A DNA stretch of 12,540 nt from an uncultured bacterium (lineage in GTDB: Bacteria > Cyanobacteriota > Vampirovibrionia > Gastranaerophilales > Gastranaerophilaceae): assembly GCA_949299435.1 (NCBI GenBank), contig CASGAK010000120.1, forward strand, positions 1 to 12,540. The letters are read 5' to 3'. Position 1 is the first letter of the stretch; each line of letters opens with the position of its first letter. A model generated the notes under the pieces. The model was not told where the DNA came from, made no database searches, and saw nothing but the letters and a program-made list of their open reading frames with translations. Shown in pieces: positions 6,214 through 12,540 of the stretch. The position numbers were made by a program, and so were the translations under genes.

Positions 6214-6972
6214 ATCCAAAAACGGTTTATAGATTTTTTCAAACCAAGTTTCATTAAGATTGAATTGCTCTTTAACATAGTTGTCTAAAGCACTTTTAGG
6301 AACTTTTTTATAACCCATAAGTGCGAGTTTTTGCCTTGTCTTTTCAACGATTTCATCAAGTTTTTCAGGACGGTGCCAAGGGCAGGGGAATTCATCACTT
6401 CCAAAGATATGACAAGGCTCGGGACGGTCTACAATTTTGTTTTCATCAACTTTTATACCGCCGTAAATGGAGCATTTATTTGTCTTTGCCCCATCTTTAA
6501 AAGCACAGGGATTAATCACGTTTGAAAACATCGCTGCTTTGGGGTTTTTGGATAGGTCTGGATTTGTAATCAATAAAAACTTTTCGTTATCAACAAGCAT
6601 GCTTTCAAGTTTTTTATTCAACGCTTCCAAAGATTCTTCCAATGCCGAAATATTTCTCGGATCTTTTTCTCTTGAAATTGCATCTATAATAACATTAGCA
6701 AGGTCATTTACTCGATTTACTTCAATATCGTTGGAATCTACAACCCATTTTATGATAGGTGATTTTATAATTGCTTTTGGCTTTAAACTGTCAGGAAGCT
6801 GATAATATGAAGCATTAAATTTATCAGCTATTCTTTTTAATGTCGCACTCATTGGTGCACCGTGATTACAGCAAGCTCCTTTACATAAGTCTGCACAAAT
6901 TTCAGACGGTGTGTATTTTGCACCAAAAGTTCTATTATTACTATGAATTTGGGGGTTAAACGTAATATTCAT
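6205..6972 (-). CDS. diverged YkgJ-like cysteine-cluster protein, 255 aa
   Basis: Eight cysteines are arranged like the YkgJ family (putative Fe-S or zinc-binding, function unknown): C26-x3-C30-x3-C34-C35 near the N-terminus (CKGACCNHG), then C156 in NPCAFKD, C167 in KCSIYGG, C187 in RPEPCHIFG and C197 in PCPW. Ordinary YkgJ proteins have the same order (C-CC, then CPF, CSIY, RP-x-C) in a shorter chain. Here the two halves are separated by about 120 residues of charged, mostly helical-looking sequence (about 45-145), which is unusual. There is no signal peptide. The first 18 residues (ITFNPQI then RTFGA) look like a short N-terminal tag that I associate, from memory, with Gastranaerophilales proteins. 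GGAG six bases before the ATG sets the start. A 6-bp inverted repeat (6975-6980 with 7003-7008) lies in the leader next to that site. The substrate and role are unknown. Confidence 0.7.
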   Translation of the reverse strand: MNITFNPQIHSNNRTFGAKYTPSEICADLCKGACCNHGAPMSATLKRIADKFNASYYQLPDSLKPKAIIKSPIIKWVVDSNDIEVNRVNDLANVIIDAISREKDPRNISALEESLEALNKKLESMLVDNEKFLLITNPDLSKNPKAAMFSNVINPCAFKDGAKTNKCSIYGGIKVDENKIVDRPEPCHIFGSDEFPCPWHRPEKLDEIVEKTRQKLALMGYKKVPKSALDNYVKEQFNLNETWFEKIYKPFLDKK

Positions 6973-7050
6973 TGAAGGCTCCTATATGTTACTTTTTATA
7001 GAAGCCTTTTGAAAAATATTTTTTGCTATTTTGTTAAGAAGAATAAACAA

Positions 7051-7776
7051 TTAATAAGATAAATATTCAATGATTGCTTTAGCAAAATTTTGAGCAGATT
7101 GGAAATTTTGTCCCGTAATCAAATTCCCGTCACTAATGATATTTACGGCTCCTGGCTCATCTTCGATAAAATCGGCACCCTCATCAATTAGTGCATCTTG
7201 TAAAAAGAAAGGAGTTAACTCATCTTTTTTATAATATCGTTCTTCTTCATTGGTAAATGATGTGAGCTTACGTCCGCTGACAAAAGGAATACCATCGGAT
7301 TTGGCAGCTAAAAAACCTGCGGGCCCATGACAAATTGCCGCTATTAACTTTCCCTCACGATTAAATTGTGTAATTATATTCCCTAAAGTTTCACTTTTTG
7401 CAAGGTCATACATAGGCCCATGCCCGCCAGGAAGCACAATCGCATCATATTTGTTATAATCAATGGTATCCAAAGCATCAGTATCATTTAAGGCTTTTTT
7501 AGCATCATTCCAAATTACATCTTCAAAAAGATCTTCACTTGCAGGATCTATTGGTGCAATTTCACCTGTTAAAGTCGCGACTTTTACCTCAAATCCGTTT
7601 TTAATAAACTCATTATACGGCACTGCAAATTCTTCAAACCATACACCGGTTTTTGTATGATGTTTATCATCAAATTCACATACGTTCGTCACTACCATAA
7701 GAATTTTCGACGGCTTTTCAGGCACAACTTCCGAAATCATTTCTTCTTCTATCGTTAAATTCTCTTGATTATTCAT
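7051..7776 (-). CDS. DJ-1/PfpI (Hsp31-like) family protein, 241 aa
   Basis: It belongs to the type-1 glutamine-amidotransferase-like superfamily. Conserved features, numbered from the ATG at 7776: KILMVVTNV (24-32), TGVWFEEFAVPY (43-54, holding the family glutamates), DAIVLPGGHGPMYDL (about 111-125) and the nucleophile elbow AAICHGP with Cys149-His150. The TG-W-EEFA-PY string and the length are closest to the Hsp31/HchA-like branch, whose members act on methylglyoxal or as protective chaperones. The exact activity is not fixed by sequence. The first 20 residues are an acidic extension before the core. I chose the ATG because GGAGG lies seven bases upstream; a GTG two codons earlier is too close to it. 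The next gene on the strand starts 78 bases past its stop, so co-transcription is possible. Confidence 0.88.
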   Translation of the reverse strand: MNNQENLTIEEEMISEVVPEKPSKILMVVTNVCEFDDKHHTKTGVWFEEFAVPYNEFIKNGFEVKVATLTGEIAPIDPASEDLFEDVIWNDAKKALNDTDALDTIDYNKYDAIVLPGGHGPMYDLAKSETLGNIITQFNREGKLIAAICHGPAGFLAAKSDGIPFVSGRKLTSFTNEEERYYKKDELTPFFLQDALIDEGADFIEDEPGAVNIISDGNLITGQNFQSAQNFAKAIIEYLSY

Positions 7777-7884
7777 ATACACTCCTCCGTTTATATAAAT
7801 ATTTCAATAGACAATAATTTTTATTAATAAGCTGATTGGAGAATTTTTACACTTCCTTAGTTTAATGCTTAGCATAATTTTTTA

Positions 7885-7893
7885 TGGTATGAT
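7885..7893 (+). promoter_or_regulatory. extended -10 promoter for the secreted protein and perhaps aroC
   Basis: TG-G-TATGAT is an extended -10 element (hexamer 7888-7893) without a clear -35. Transcription would begin near 7900, about 60 bases before the ATG at 7962. I found no convincing promoter for the divergent DJ-1-like gene in the same intergenic stretch. Confidence 0.45.
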
Positions 7894-7961
7894 ATGATTG
7901 CAAAAATGAACTTTTTACAGACTAAAATCGTTTAATTTTTGTAGTAGACAGGAGTAAAATA

Positions 7962-8441
7962 ATGAAAAAATTTTTATCTTTAATTTTATTATTCGGAACA
8001 TTTTTAACAACAGGTATACAAGCATTAGCAGATGATGCAGCAGATGCAAAAGCGTTTTTTGAAAATTATGTACAGGCAGCAAACAGCTACAGCCCGACAA
8101 TAGAGCAAATGTACTCCCCAAACGCTAAAATTATAAGACAAGTAATAAAACCTGATGGCAGTCTTGTAGATGTAAAGACCGACACCGCAACTTATATAAA
8201 ACAAATGAAAATCGGACAAGCAGGTGCTAAATTAAGAAACTATAAAAACAATTATACAAATATAACCGTTACTAAAGCAGGTGATGGCTATAAAGTAAGC
8301 TCACTTCGTCAGCCATCAGGTGAAACTTATAAATTAAAAACTTATATGATTGTAAAAAAACAACCGAACGGTAAATGGCAAATCACAGAAGAAATGATGC
8401 AGACAAAACAGCAAATTTTCTTAAAATATGCCAATAAATAA
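7962..8441 (+). CDS. small secreted protein, possibly NTF2-like
   Basis: The N-terminus is a clear Sec signal peptide: MKK, a hydrophobic core at about 4-18, then IQALA with likely cleavage after residue 23, leaving a mature protein of 136 residues that begins DDAAD. The mature part starts with a helix (DAKAFFENYVQAANSY), then a segment around MYSPNAKIIRQVIKPDGS, then alternating strands with a VKKQPNGKWQITEE ending. That pattern resembles small NTF2-like/SnoaL-type folds, but I see no motif that names a family. There are no cysteines and no lipobox. AGGAG seven bases before the ATG supports the start. The gene ends 21 bases before aroC with no terminator, so the two are probably co-transcribed although no functional link is evident. 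A periplasmic location is expected. Confidence 0.75.
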   Translation: MKKFLSLILLFGTFLTTGIQALADDAADAKAFFENYVQAANSYSPTIEQMYSPNAKIIRQVIKPDGSLVDVKTDTATYIKQMKIGQAGAKLRNYKNNYTNITVTKAGDGYKVSSLRQPSGETYKLKTYMIVKKQPNGKWQITEEMMQTKQQIFLKYANK

Positions 8442-8442
8442 A

Positions 8443-8452
8443 CCTAATTAGG
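8443..8452. promoter_or_regulatory. 10-bp perfect palindrome at the aroC ribosome site
   Basis: CCTAATTAGG reads the same on both strands, lies in the 21-base gap between the secreted-protein gene and aroC, and includes the AGG of the aroC ribosome site. It is too short to be a terminator. It could be a binding site or chance. Confidence 0.25.
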
Positions 8453-8462
8453 AAAAATAAAT

Positions 8463-9524
8463 ATGTATGAAAAATTCAGATTTTTAACAAGCGGTGAAAG
8501 CCATGGTAAATGTCTTACCGCAATAATAGAAGGTCTACCTTCAGGGTTTGAAATCACACCTGATTTTATAAACAAAGAATTACAAAGACGTCAAGGCGGC
8601 TACGGACGGGGTGACAGAATGAAAATTGAGTCCGACACCGTAGAAATAACCTCAGGTGTAAGGTTTGGAAAAACAACAGGGGCACCTGTCACTTTGGTAA
8701 TTTATAACAAAGATTATGAAAACTGGGAAAAAGTTATGAGCATCTACAAAGAAGATGAAAATAACGAAAAATCTTTCACCAAATACCGCCCCGGACATGC
8801 AGATTATGCAGGCTCAATTAAGTACAATCACAAAGATTTGCGTAATATTCTTGAACGTTCAAGTGCAAGAAAAACAGCTATTGAAACCGCCGTAGGGGCA
8901 GTAGCTAAACAAATTCTCGAACAATTCAACATTCACAGCTATTCAAAAGTTCTACAAATCGGCACTAAGATAAATAAAGAAGAATTTCACTCAGAAATTG
9001 ATAAAGCAAAAGCTGAGGGAGATACTCTTGGCGGAAGATTTGTGGTAGTTTATGAAAACATGCCTGTCGGGCTAGGTTCATACGTCCATTGGGACAGAAT
9101 GTTGGACGGACGGATTGCCCAAGCAGTAATGAGTATTCCTGCCATTAAAGCCGTTGAAATAGGTAACGGGGAGCATGCATGTGAACTTCAGGGAAGTGAA
9201 TTTCATGATGAAATGTTTATAGAAAATGACAAAATTGTAAGAGAAACAAACAATGCAGGCGGAATAGAAGGGGGAATGACAAACGGAGAGAATTTAGAAA
9301 TTTTTGCTTCGATGAAACCGATTCCGACGTTAAGAAAGCCGCTGAGAACAGTTGATTCTTCCGATATGAGTCAGGCAGAAGCACACTTTGAACGCTCCGA
9401 TACCTGTGCAGTCGAGGCTTGTGCTGTTGTTGCAGAAGCAAGAATTGCCTGCGTGCTTTTAAATGAAATTCTTTTAAAATACGGCGGGGACAGCTTTGAT
9501 GAAATTATGAAAAATTTTTCTTAA
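8463..9524 (+). CDS. aroC: chorismate synthase
   Basis: It catalyses the last step of the shikimate pathway, converting 5-enolpyruvylshikimate 3-phosphate to chorismate with reduced FMN, in the cytoplasm. The family signatures are all present: GESHG (11-15), RRQGGYGRGDRM (42-53), RPGHADYAG (109-117), ERSSAR (131-136), NAGGIEGGMTNG (264-275) and RSDTCAVEACAVVAEA (311-326). In the last of these VEACAVV replaces the more usual VPAAGVV. At 353 residues it is normal in length and intact. The ribosome site is modest (AGGA, nine bases before the ATG). It begins 21 bases after the secreted-protein gene and is followed 39 bases later by aroK, in a cluster with aroB. Confidence 0.97.
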   Translation: MYEKFRFLTSGESHGKCLTAIIEGLPSGFEITPDFINKELQRRQGGYGRGDRMKIESDTVEITSGVRFGKTTGAPVTLVIYNKDYENWEKVMSIYKEDENNEKSFTKYRPGHADYAGSIKYNHKDLRNILERSSARKTAIETAVGAVAKQILEQFNIHSYSKVLQIGTKINKEEFHSEIDKAKAEGDTLGGRFVVVYENMPVGLGSYVHWDRMLDGRIAQAVMSIPAIKAVEIGNGEHACELQGSEFHDEMFIENDKIVRETNNAGGIEGGMTNGENLEIFASMKPIPTLRKPLRTVDSSDMSQAEAHFERSDTCAVEACAVVAEARIACVLLNEILLKYGGDSFDEIMKNFS

Positions 9525-9563
9525 CAAATTACCTGCTTTTAATATTTAATGTAAAATAATTCT

Positions 9564-10073
9564 ATGAAGAAAAATATAACTCTTATTGGAATGATGGGTT
9601 GCGGCAAAACTACTGTGGCTAAAGAATTATCAAAAGTTTTGCCTGAATATGCTCTTGTGGATATTGATGAGGAAATTGAAAAAAGTACAGGTAAAAAAAT
9701 TTCGGAAATTTTTCTAAAATATGGAGAGCCGCATTTCAGAGAGCTTGAAATTAATAAAATTAAACAATTTACCCAAAATGATTTTCAAATAATTTCTGCA
9801 GGCGGCGGTGCATTTGAAAACCCTGATAACAGAAAACGTTTTTTGGAAAATTCCACGGTTATATTTTTAAAAGCCTCTCCTGATAATATTTATGAAAGAA
9901 TTAAAGCAGAAACTCACAGACCGCTTTTAAAAAAGCATTTTTCTCTTGAAAAAATTCAACATATATTATCACTTCGTGAAAAAAATTACCAAAAAGCCAA
10001 TTATACCATAGATACCGATAACAAAACTCCGGCTGAAATTGCCGAAAAAATCATTGGAGTTATAAATGTTTAA
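9564..10073 (+). CDS. aroK: shikimate kinase
   Basis: It phosphorylates shikimate at the 3-OH using ATP. Motifs: the P-loop GMMGCGKTT (9-17), the substrate and Mg-binding VDID (32-35), FRELE (58-62) with the shikimate-binding Arg59, the Gly triplet in SAGGGAF (78-84), the lid Arg in HRPLL (118-122), and a further Arg in SLREKNY (136-142). At 169 residues it is the usual length. There is no ribosome site before the ATG, and a TAAAAT lies six bases upstream, so it may be translated from a leaderless transcript or re-initiated after aroC. Its last eight bases overlap aroB, whose ribosome site lies inside it, suggesting coupled translation. Confidence 0.96.
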   Translation: MKKNITLIGMMGCGKTTVAKELSKVLPEYALVDIDEEIEKSTGKKISEIFLKYGEPHFRELEINKIKQFTQNDFQIISAGGGAFENPDNRKRFLENSTVIFLKASPDNIYERIKAETHRPLLKKHFSLEKIQHILSLREKNYQKANYTIDTDNKTPAEIAEKIIGVINV

Positions 10074-11142
10074 CTTAAATGTGAAGATTAATGCATCTGA
10101 AAAAACTTATCCGATTATTATTAACAACAATGAAATTCAAGAGTTACAAGGTGAAATTTTAAATATAATCGGAAAAAATAATTTTCTCGCAGTGATTAGT
10201 CAAAAAGTCTATAAATTATATAGTAAAACCCTTAATCTACCTAAAAAGAGAATTTTTATACTTAAAGACGGGGAAAAAGAAAAAAATTTTAAAACATATC
10301 AAAAGATTTTAAACTTTGCTCTAAAACTAAAACTTACCCGCAATGATTATATAATTGCCGTAGGGGGCGGTGTATGCGGAGATATTGCAGGGTTTGCAGC
10401 CTCTACGTATATGCGTGGTATTCATCTTATTCAAATTCCGACAACACTTTTAGCTTGTGTTGACAGCTCTGTTGGAGGCAAAACCGCTATTGATACTGAT
10501 TTTGGTAAAAATTTAATCGGTACGTTCTATCAACCTGATATTGTTTTAATCAATACAAACTTTCTCAAAACCCTTGATAATAAACAATTTAAAACAGGAC
10601 TTGGAGAAGTCGTTAAATATGCTTTCATTGAAAAAAGCTGCAAATGTAATGAAGAATTTAACTTGATTAATTTTCTTTCACTAAATTCAGAAAAAATCCT
10701 CTCCCATGATAACAAAACCCTTGAAGAACTTATAAAAATTTGTATTTCATTAAAAATTTCGGTAGTTGAACAAGACGAAAAAGAAAGTGGACTTCGTAAA
10801 ATTCTTAATTTTGGTCATACATACGCACACGCTGTCGAAAAACTTACTAACTACAAAAAATATACCCATGGTGAAGCTGTCATAAAAGGGATTGAATTTG
10901 TCTTTGATTTTGCACAAAAAATGGGAATAATCGTCGAAAGCTATAAATTTATCGCAGAAGATTTAATTAAAAAATATAATTTTAAAAAAATTCCTGACTT
11001 TGATATTAAAAAAATTATCAACGTAATGAAAATGGATAAAAAAGCAACTTCTGAGAATATAATTTTCATACTTCCAACGGATTATGCTCTCGTGAAAGAA
11101 TACAAAATGTTTGATAACGAAATTTTAAAATATTTTGATTAG
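10066..11142 (+). CDS. aroB: 3-dehydroquinate synthase
   Basis: It makes 3-dehydroquinate from DAHP, the second step of the shikimate pathway, using NAD and a divalent metal. Motifs: GGGVCGDIAGF (100-110, NAD binding), IPTTLLACVDSSVGGKTAID (124-143), GKNLIGTFYQP (147-157), GLGEVVKYA (178-186) with metal ligand Glu181, NFGHTYAHAVE (248-258) with His251, and THGEAV (267-272) with His268. At 358 residues it is intact. GGAG six bases before the ATG lies within the end of aroK, and the eight-base overlap implies translational coupling. The C-terminal third is rich in Lys, Ile and Asn, in keeping with the AT-rich genome. I see no hairpin terminator behind it; the promoter of the next gene begins almost at its stop. 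Confidence 0.97.
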   Translation: MFNLNVKINASEKTYPIIINNNEIQELQGEILNIIGKNNFLAVISQKVYKLYSKTLNLPKKRIFILKDGEKEKNFKTYQKILNFALKLKLTRNDYIIAVGGGVCGDIAGFAASTYMRGIHLIQIPTTLLACVDSSVGGKTAIDTDFGKNLIGTFYQPDIVLINTNFLKTLDNKQFKTGLGEVVKYAFIEKSCKCNEEFNLINFLSLNSEKILSHDNKTLEELIKICISLKISVVEQDEKESGLRKILNFGHTYAHAVEKLTNYKKYTHGEAVIKGIEFVFDFAQKMGIIVESYKFIAEDLIKKYNFKKIPDFDIKKIINVMKMDKKATSENIIFILPTDYALVKEYKMFDNEILKYFD

Positions 11143-11144
11143 AC

Positions 11145-11174
11145 CTGACTTTTTACAATTGACTATGATATAAT
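11145..11174 (+). promoter_or_regulatory. promoter of the S41 peptidase gene, with a long leader
   Basis: CTGACT (11145-11150), an 18-base spacer and a perfect extended -10 TG-A-TATAAT (11166-11174) make the clearest plus-strand promoter in the window. Transcription would start near 11181, leaving a leader of about 130 bases. That leader contains ATAGG (11187-11191) pairing with CCTAT (11200-11204), an A10 run near 11232-11241 and a small GTTG/CAAC repeat at 11259-11268. I recognise no riboswitch in it. Confidence 0.65.
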
Positions 11175-11310
11175 AATCATATGCTCATAGGCATAATACC
11201 CTATCAACTTATAAACTTATGAAACAAATTTAAAAAAAAAACATCATAGTAAATATAGGTTGTGCAACAGGTAATAAAATTATGGGTAATTTGGAGGAAA
11301 AAATTAAAGA

Positions 11311-12531
11311 ATGAGAAACATTATGAAAAAAAGTTTTATCTTTATGGGTGTATTCGTAATCCTGTTTGGCTGGATTATAAGAGATAATGTATTCGCCTAC
11401 ACTCCCGTTGAATTATATGATAATGTTTGGAGATTAATAAACACTAAATTTGTAGACCAAACCAATAATGACCAAAATTGGAGTAAATGGCGTCACAAAT
11501 ATGACAACTATATAAGAACAAATGAAGATGCCTATGTAGCAATTAATACAATGATTGCGAGTTTAAATGATCCTTATACAAAATTTATGGATCCAAAAGA
11601 ATTCGCAGAAGAAACAAGCTCTATTAAAGGCTCTTTGAAAGGTATCGGTATTCAAATCGGTGTAAAAGATGGTAAATTAATGGTAATTGCCCCAATTGAA
11701 GATACCCCCGCAGAAAGAGCAGGGCTTAAAGCTGATGATGAAATTCTAGAAATTGACGGTGTATCAACAAAAGGAATTACAGTTGATAAAGCTGCTGATA
11801 AAATTAGAGGAAAAGAAGGTACTCAAGTTACGCTACTTATCAAACGCAAAGATATGGAGCCTCAAAAATACACTATCACACGTGCAGAAATTGAAGTAAA
11901 ATCAATTTCACTTAAAACTCCACTTGAAACTAAAATCCCCGGAGATATTTCCTACATTCGCCTCAGCTCATTTATAAGCCGTAATGCTGCTGCAGAATTT
12001 AGAAATATACTGACAGAAAATCAATATAAAAAAGGTTATATCATCGACCTGCGTTCAAATCCGGGCGGACTTTTAAGCAATGCAATCTACATCTCAGATA
12101 TGTTTCTTGATGGCGGGACTATTGTATCTACAGTCGATCGTGACGGGTATAAAGAAACATCAAGAGCAAACAGAGGAGTTATTACAACAAAACCGGTTGT
12201 CGTACTTATCAACAAAGGCTCAGCTTCTGCAAGTGAAATTTTCTCAGGTGCTATGAAAGATAATCATAGAGCAGTAATTATCGGTGAACAATCTTTTGGT
12301 AAAGGACTTGTTCAAGAAATTAATAAACTCCCCTATGAGGCAGGTATTAATATTACAATCCAAAAATATCTCACACCAAATGGTACTGATATTAATAAAA
12401 AAGGTATAACCCCTGATATTGTAGTTGAGTTGAGCGAAGATGATATCAAAAATAAAAAAGATGTCCAGCTCCTTAAAGCAATTGAAGTAATAAATCAAAT
12501 GACAAACGGTCAATCCGTAGCAATCCAATAA
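11311..12531 (+). CDS. carboxyl-terminal processing peptidase, S41 family (CtpA-like)
   Basis: This is an envelope serine protease that cleaves substrates near the C-terminus after a PDZ domain recognises it. Order: an N-terminal hydrophobic segment (about 8-23, a signal anchor or signal peptide with possible cleavage after VFA at 27-29); a cap region (34-100) with VWRLINTKFVDQ and SLNDPYTKFM; a PDZ domain (about 106-180, GIGIQIG and AGLKADDEILEIDG); and the catalytic core with YIRLSSF, LRSNPGG (247-253), NKGSASASE and SFGKGLVQ. Ser306 and Lys331 form the likely dyad, 25 residues apart as in E. coli Tsp. The short, 406-residue form with this cap resembles cyanobacterial and plastid CtpA. GGAGG lies 13 bases before the ATG, which is long; the ATG at 11323 is farther still. 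The gene is complete, and any terminator lies beyond the window. Confidence 0.93.
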   Translation: MRNIMKKSFIFMGVFVILFGWIIRDNVFAYTPVELYDNVWRLINTKFVDQTNNDQNWSKWRHKYDNYIRTNEDAYVAINTMIASLNDPYTKFMDPKEFAEETSSIKGSLKGIGIQIGVKDGKLMVIAPIEDTPAERAGLKADDEILEIDGVSTKGITVDKAADKIRGKEGTQVTLLIKRKDMEPQKYTITRAEIEVKSISLKTPLETKIPGDISYIRLSSFISRNAAAEFRNILTENQYKKGYIIDLRSNPGGLLSNAIYISDMFLDGGTIVSTVDRDGYKETSRANRGVITTKPVVVLINKGSASASEIFSGAMKDNHRAVIIGEQSFGKGLVQEINKLPYEAGINITIQKYLTPNGTDINKKGITPDIVVELSEDDIKNKKDVQLLKAIEVINQMTNGQSVAIQ

Positions 12532-12540
12532 TTAAAAAAA

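Noticed and set aside
7906..7935. A nine-codon ATG frame in the leader of the secreted-protein gene
   Set aside because: It has no ribosome site, is very short, and starts within a few bases of the predicted transcript start.
1..12540. A new defence, mobile or biosynthetic system
   Set aside because: Neighbouring genes are mostly housekeeping families in separate units. I found no repeats with spacers, integrase, transposase, toxin-antitoxin pair or co-directional cluster of unknown genes.

Overview
The window comes from a low-G+C bacterial chromosome (roughly one third G+C by eye) and is mostly housekeeping. My best guess for the source is a gut Gastranaerophilales (Vampirovibrionia/Melainabacteria, the non-photosynthetic sisters of Cyanobacteria). 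The S41 peptidase at the right end looks like the cyanobacterial CtpA type, and one protein carries an N-terminal Phe-Gly-Ala type tag that I associate, from memory, with this lineage. This assignment is inference and a 16S or marker-gene search would settle it.

Layout. 1-355: an AT-rich stretch with a 14-C homopolymer, which on the minus strand lies inside a possible 27-residue small ORF with its own promoter and ribosome site. 356-724 (-): an unrecognised 122-residue protein with a terminator behind it. 725-1076: an intergenic region with several palindromes. 1077-1301 (+): a stand-alone GerE/LuxR-type DNA-binding protein, whose stop overlaps tail-to-tail with lepA (1298-3100, -; elongation factor 4). 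lepA appears to be transcribed from a promoter so close to its start codon that the mRNA would be leaderless. Upstream of it sits a compositionally odd 140-bp island (3151-3290) with an open frame. 3523-6180 (+): a ClpB-family disaggregase, with a candidate internal translation start just after its N-domain. 6205-6972 (-): a diverged YkgJ-like eight-cysteine protein. 7051-7776 (-): a DJ-1/PfpI-family protein. 7962-8441 (+): a small secreted protein that may have an NTF2-like fold. 8463-11142 (+): aroC, aroK and aroB, three shikimate-pathway enzymes in one cluster. 11311-12531 (+): a complete carboxyl-terminal processing peptidase, driven by a clear promoter with a long leader.

How the genes work together. 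aroB makes 3-dehydroquinate, aroK phosphorylates shikimate and aroC makes chorismate, so the cluster supplies three of the seven steps to aromatic amino acids. lepA (translation under stress), clpB (protein disaggregation), the DJ-1-like protein (often linked to carbonyl or oxidative stress) and ctp (envelope proteolysis) share a broad protein-quality theme. However, they lie on different strands in separate transcription units, so I do not claim a system.

I see no CRISPR array, prophage, insertion sequence, tRNA or rRNA. The items most worth a second look are the poly-G small ORF, the island upstream of lepA, the possible truncated ClpB isoform, and the palindromes in front of the regulator gene.
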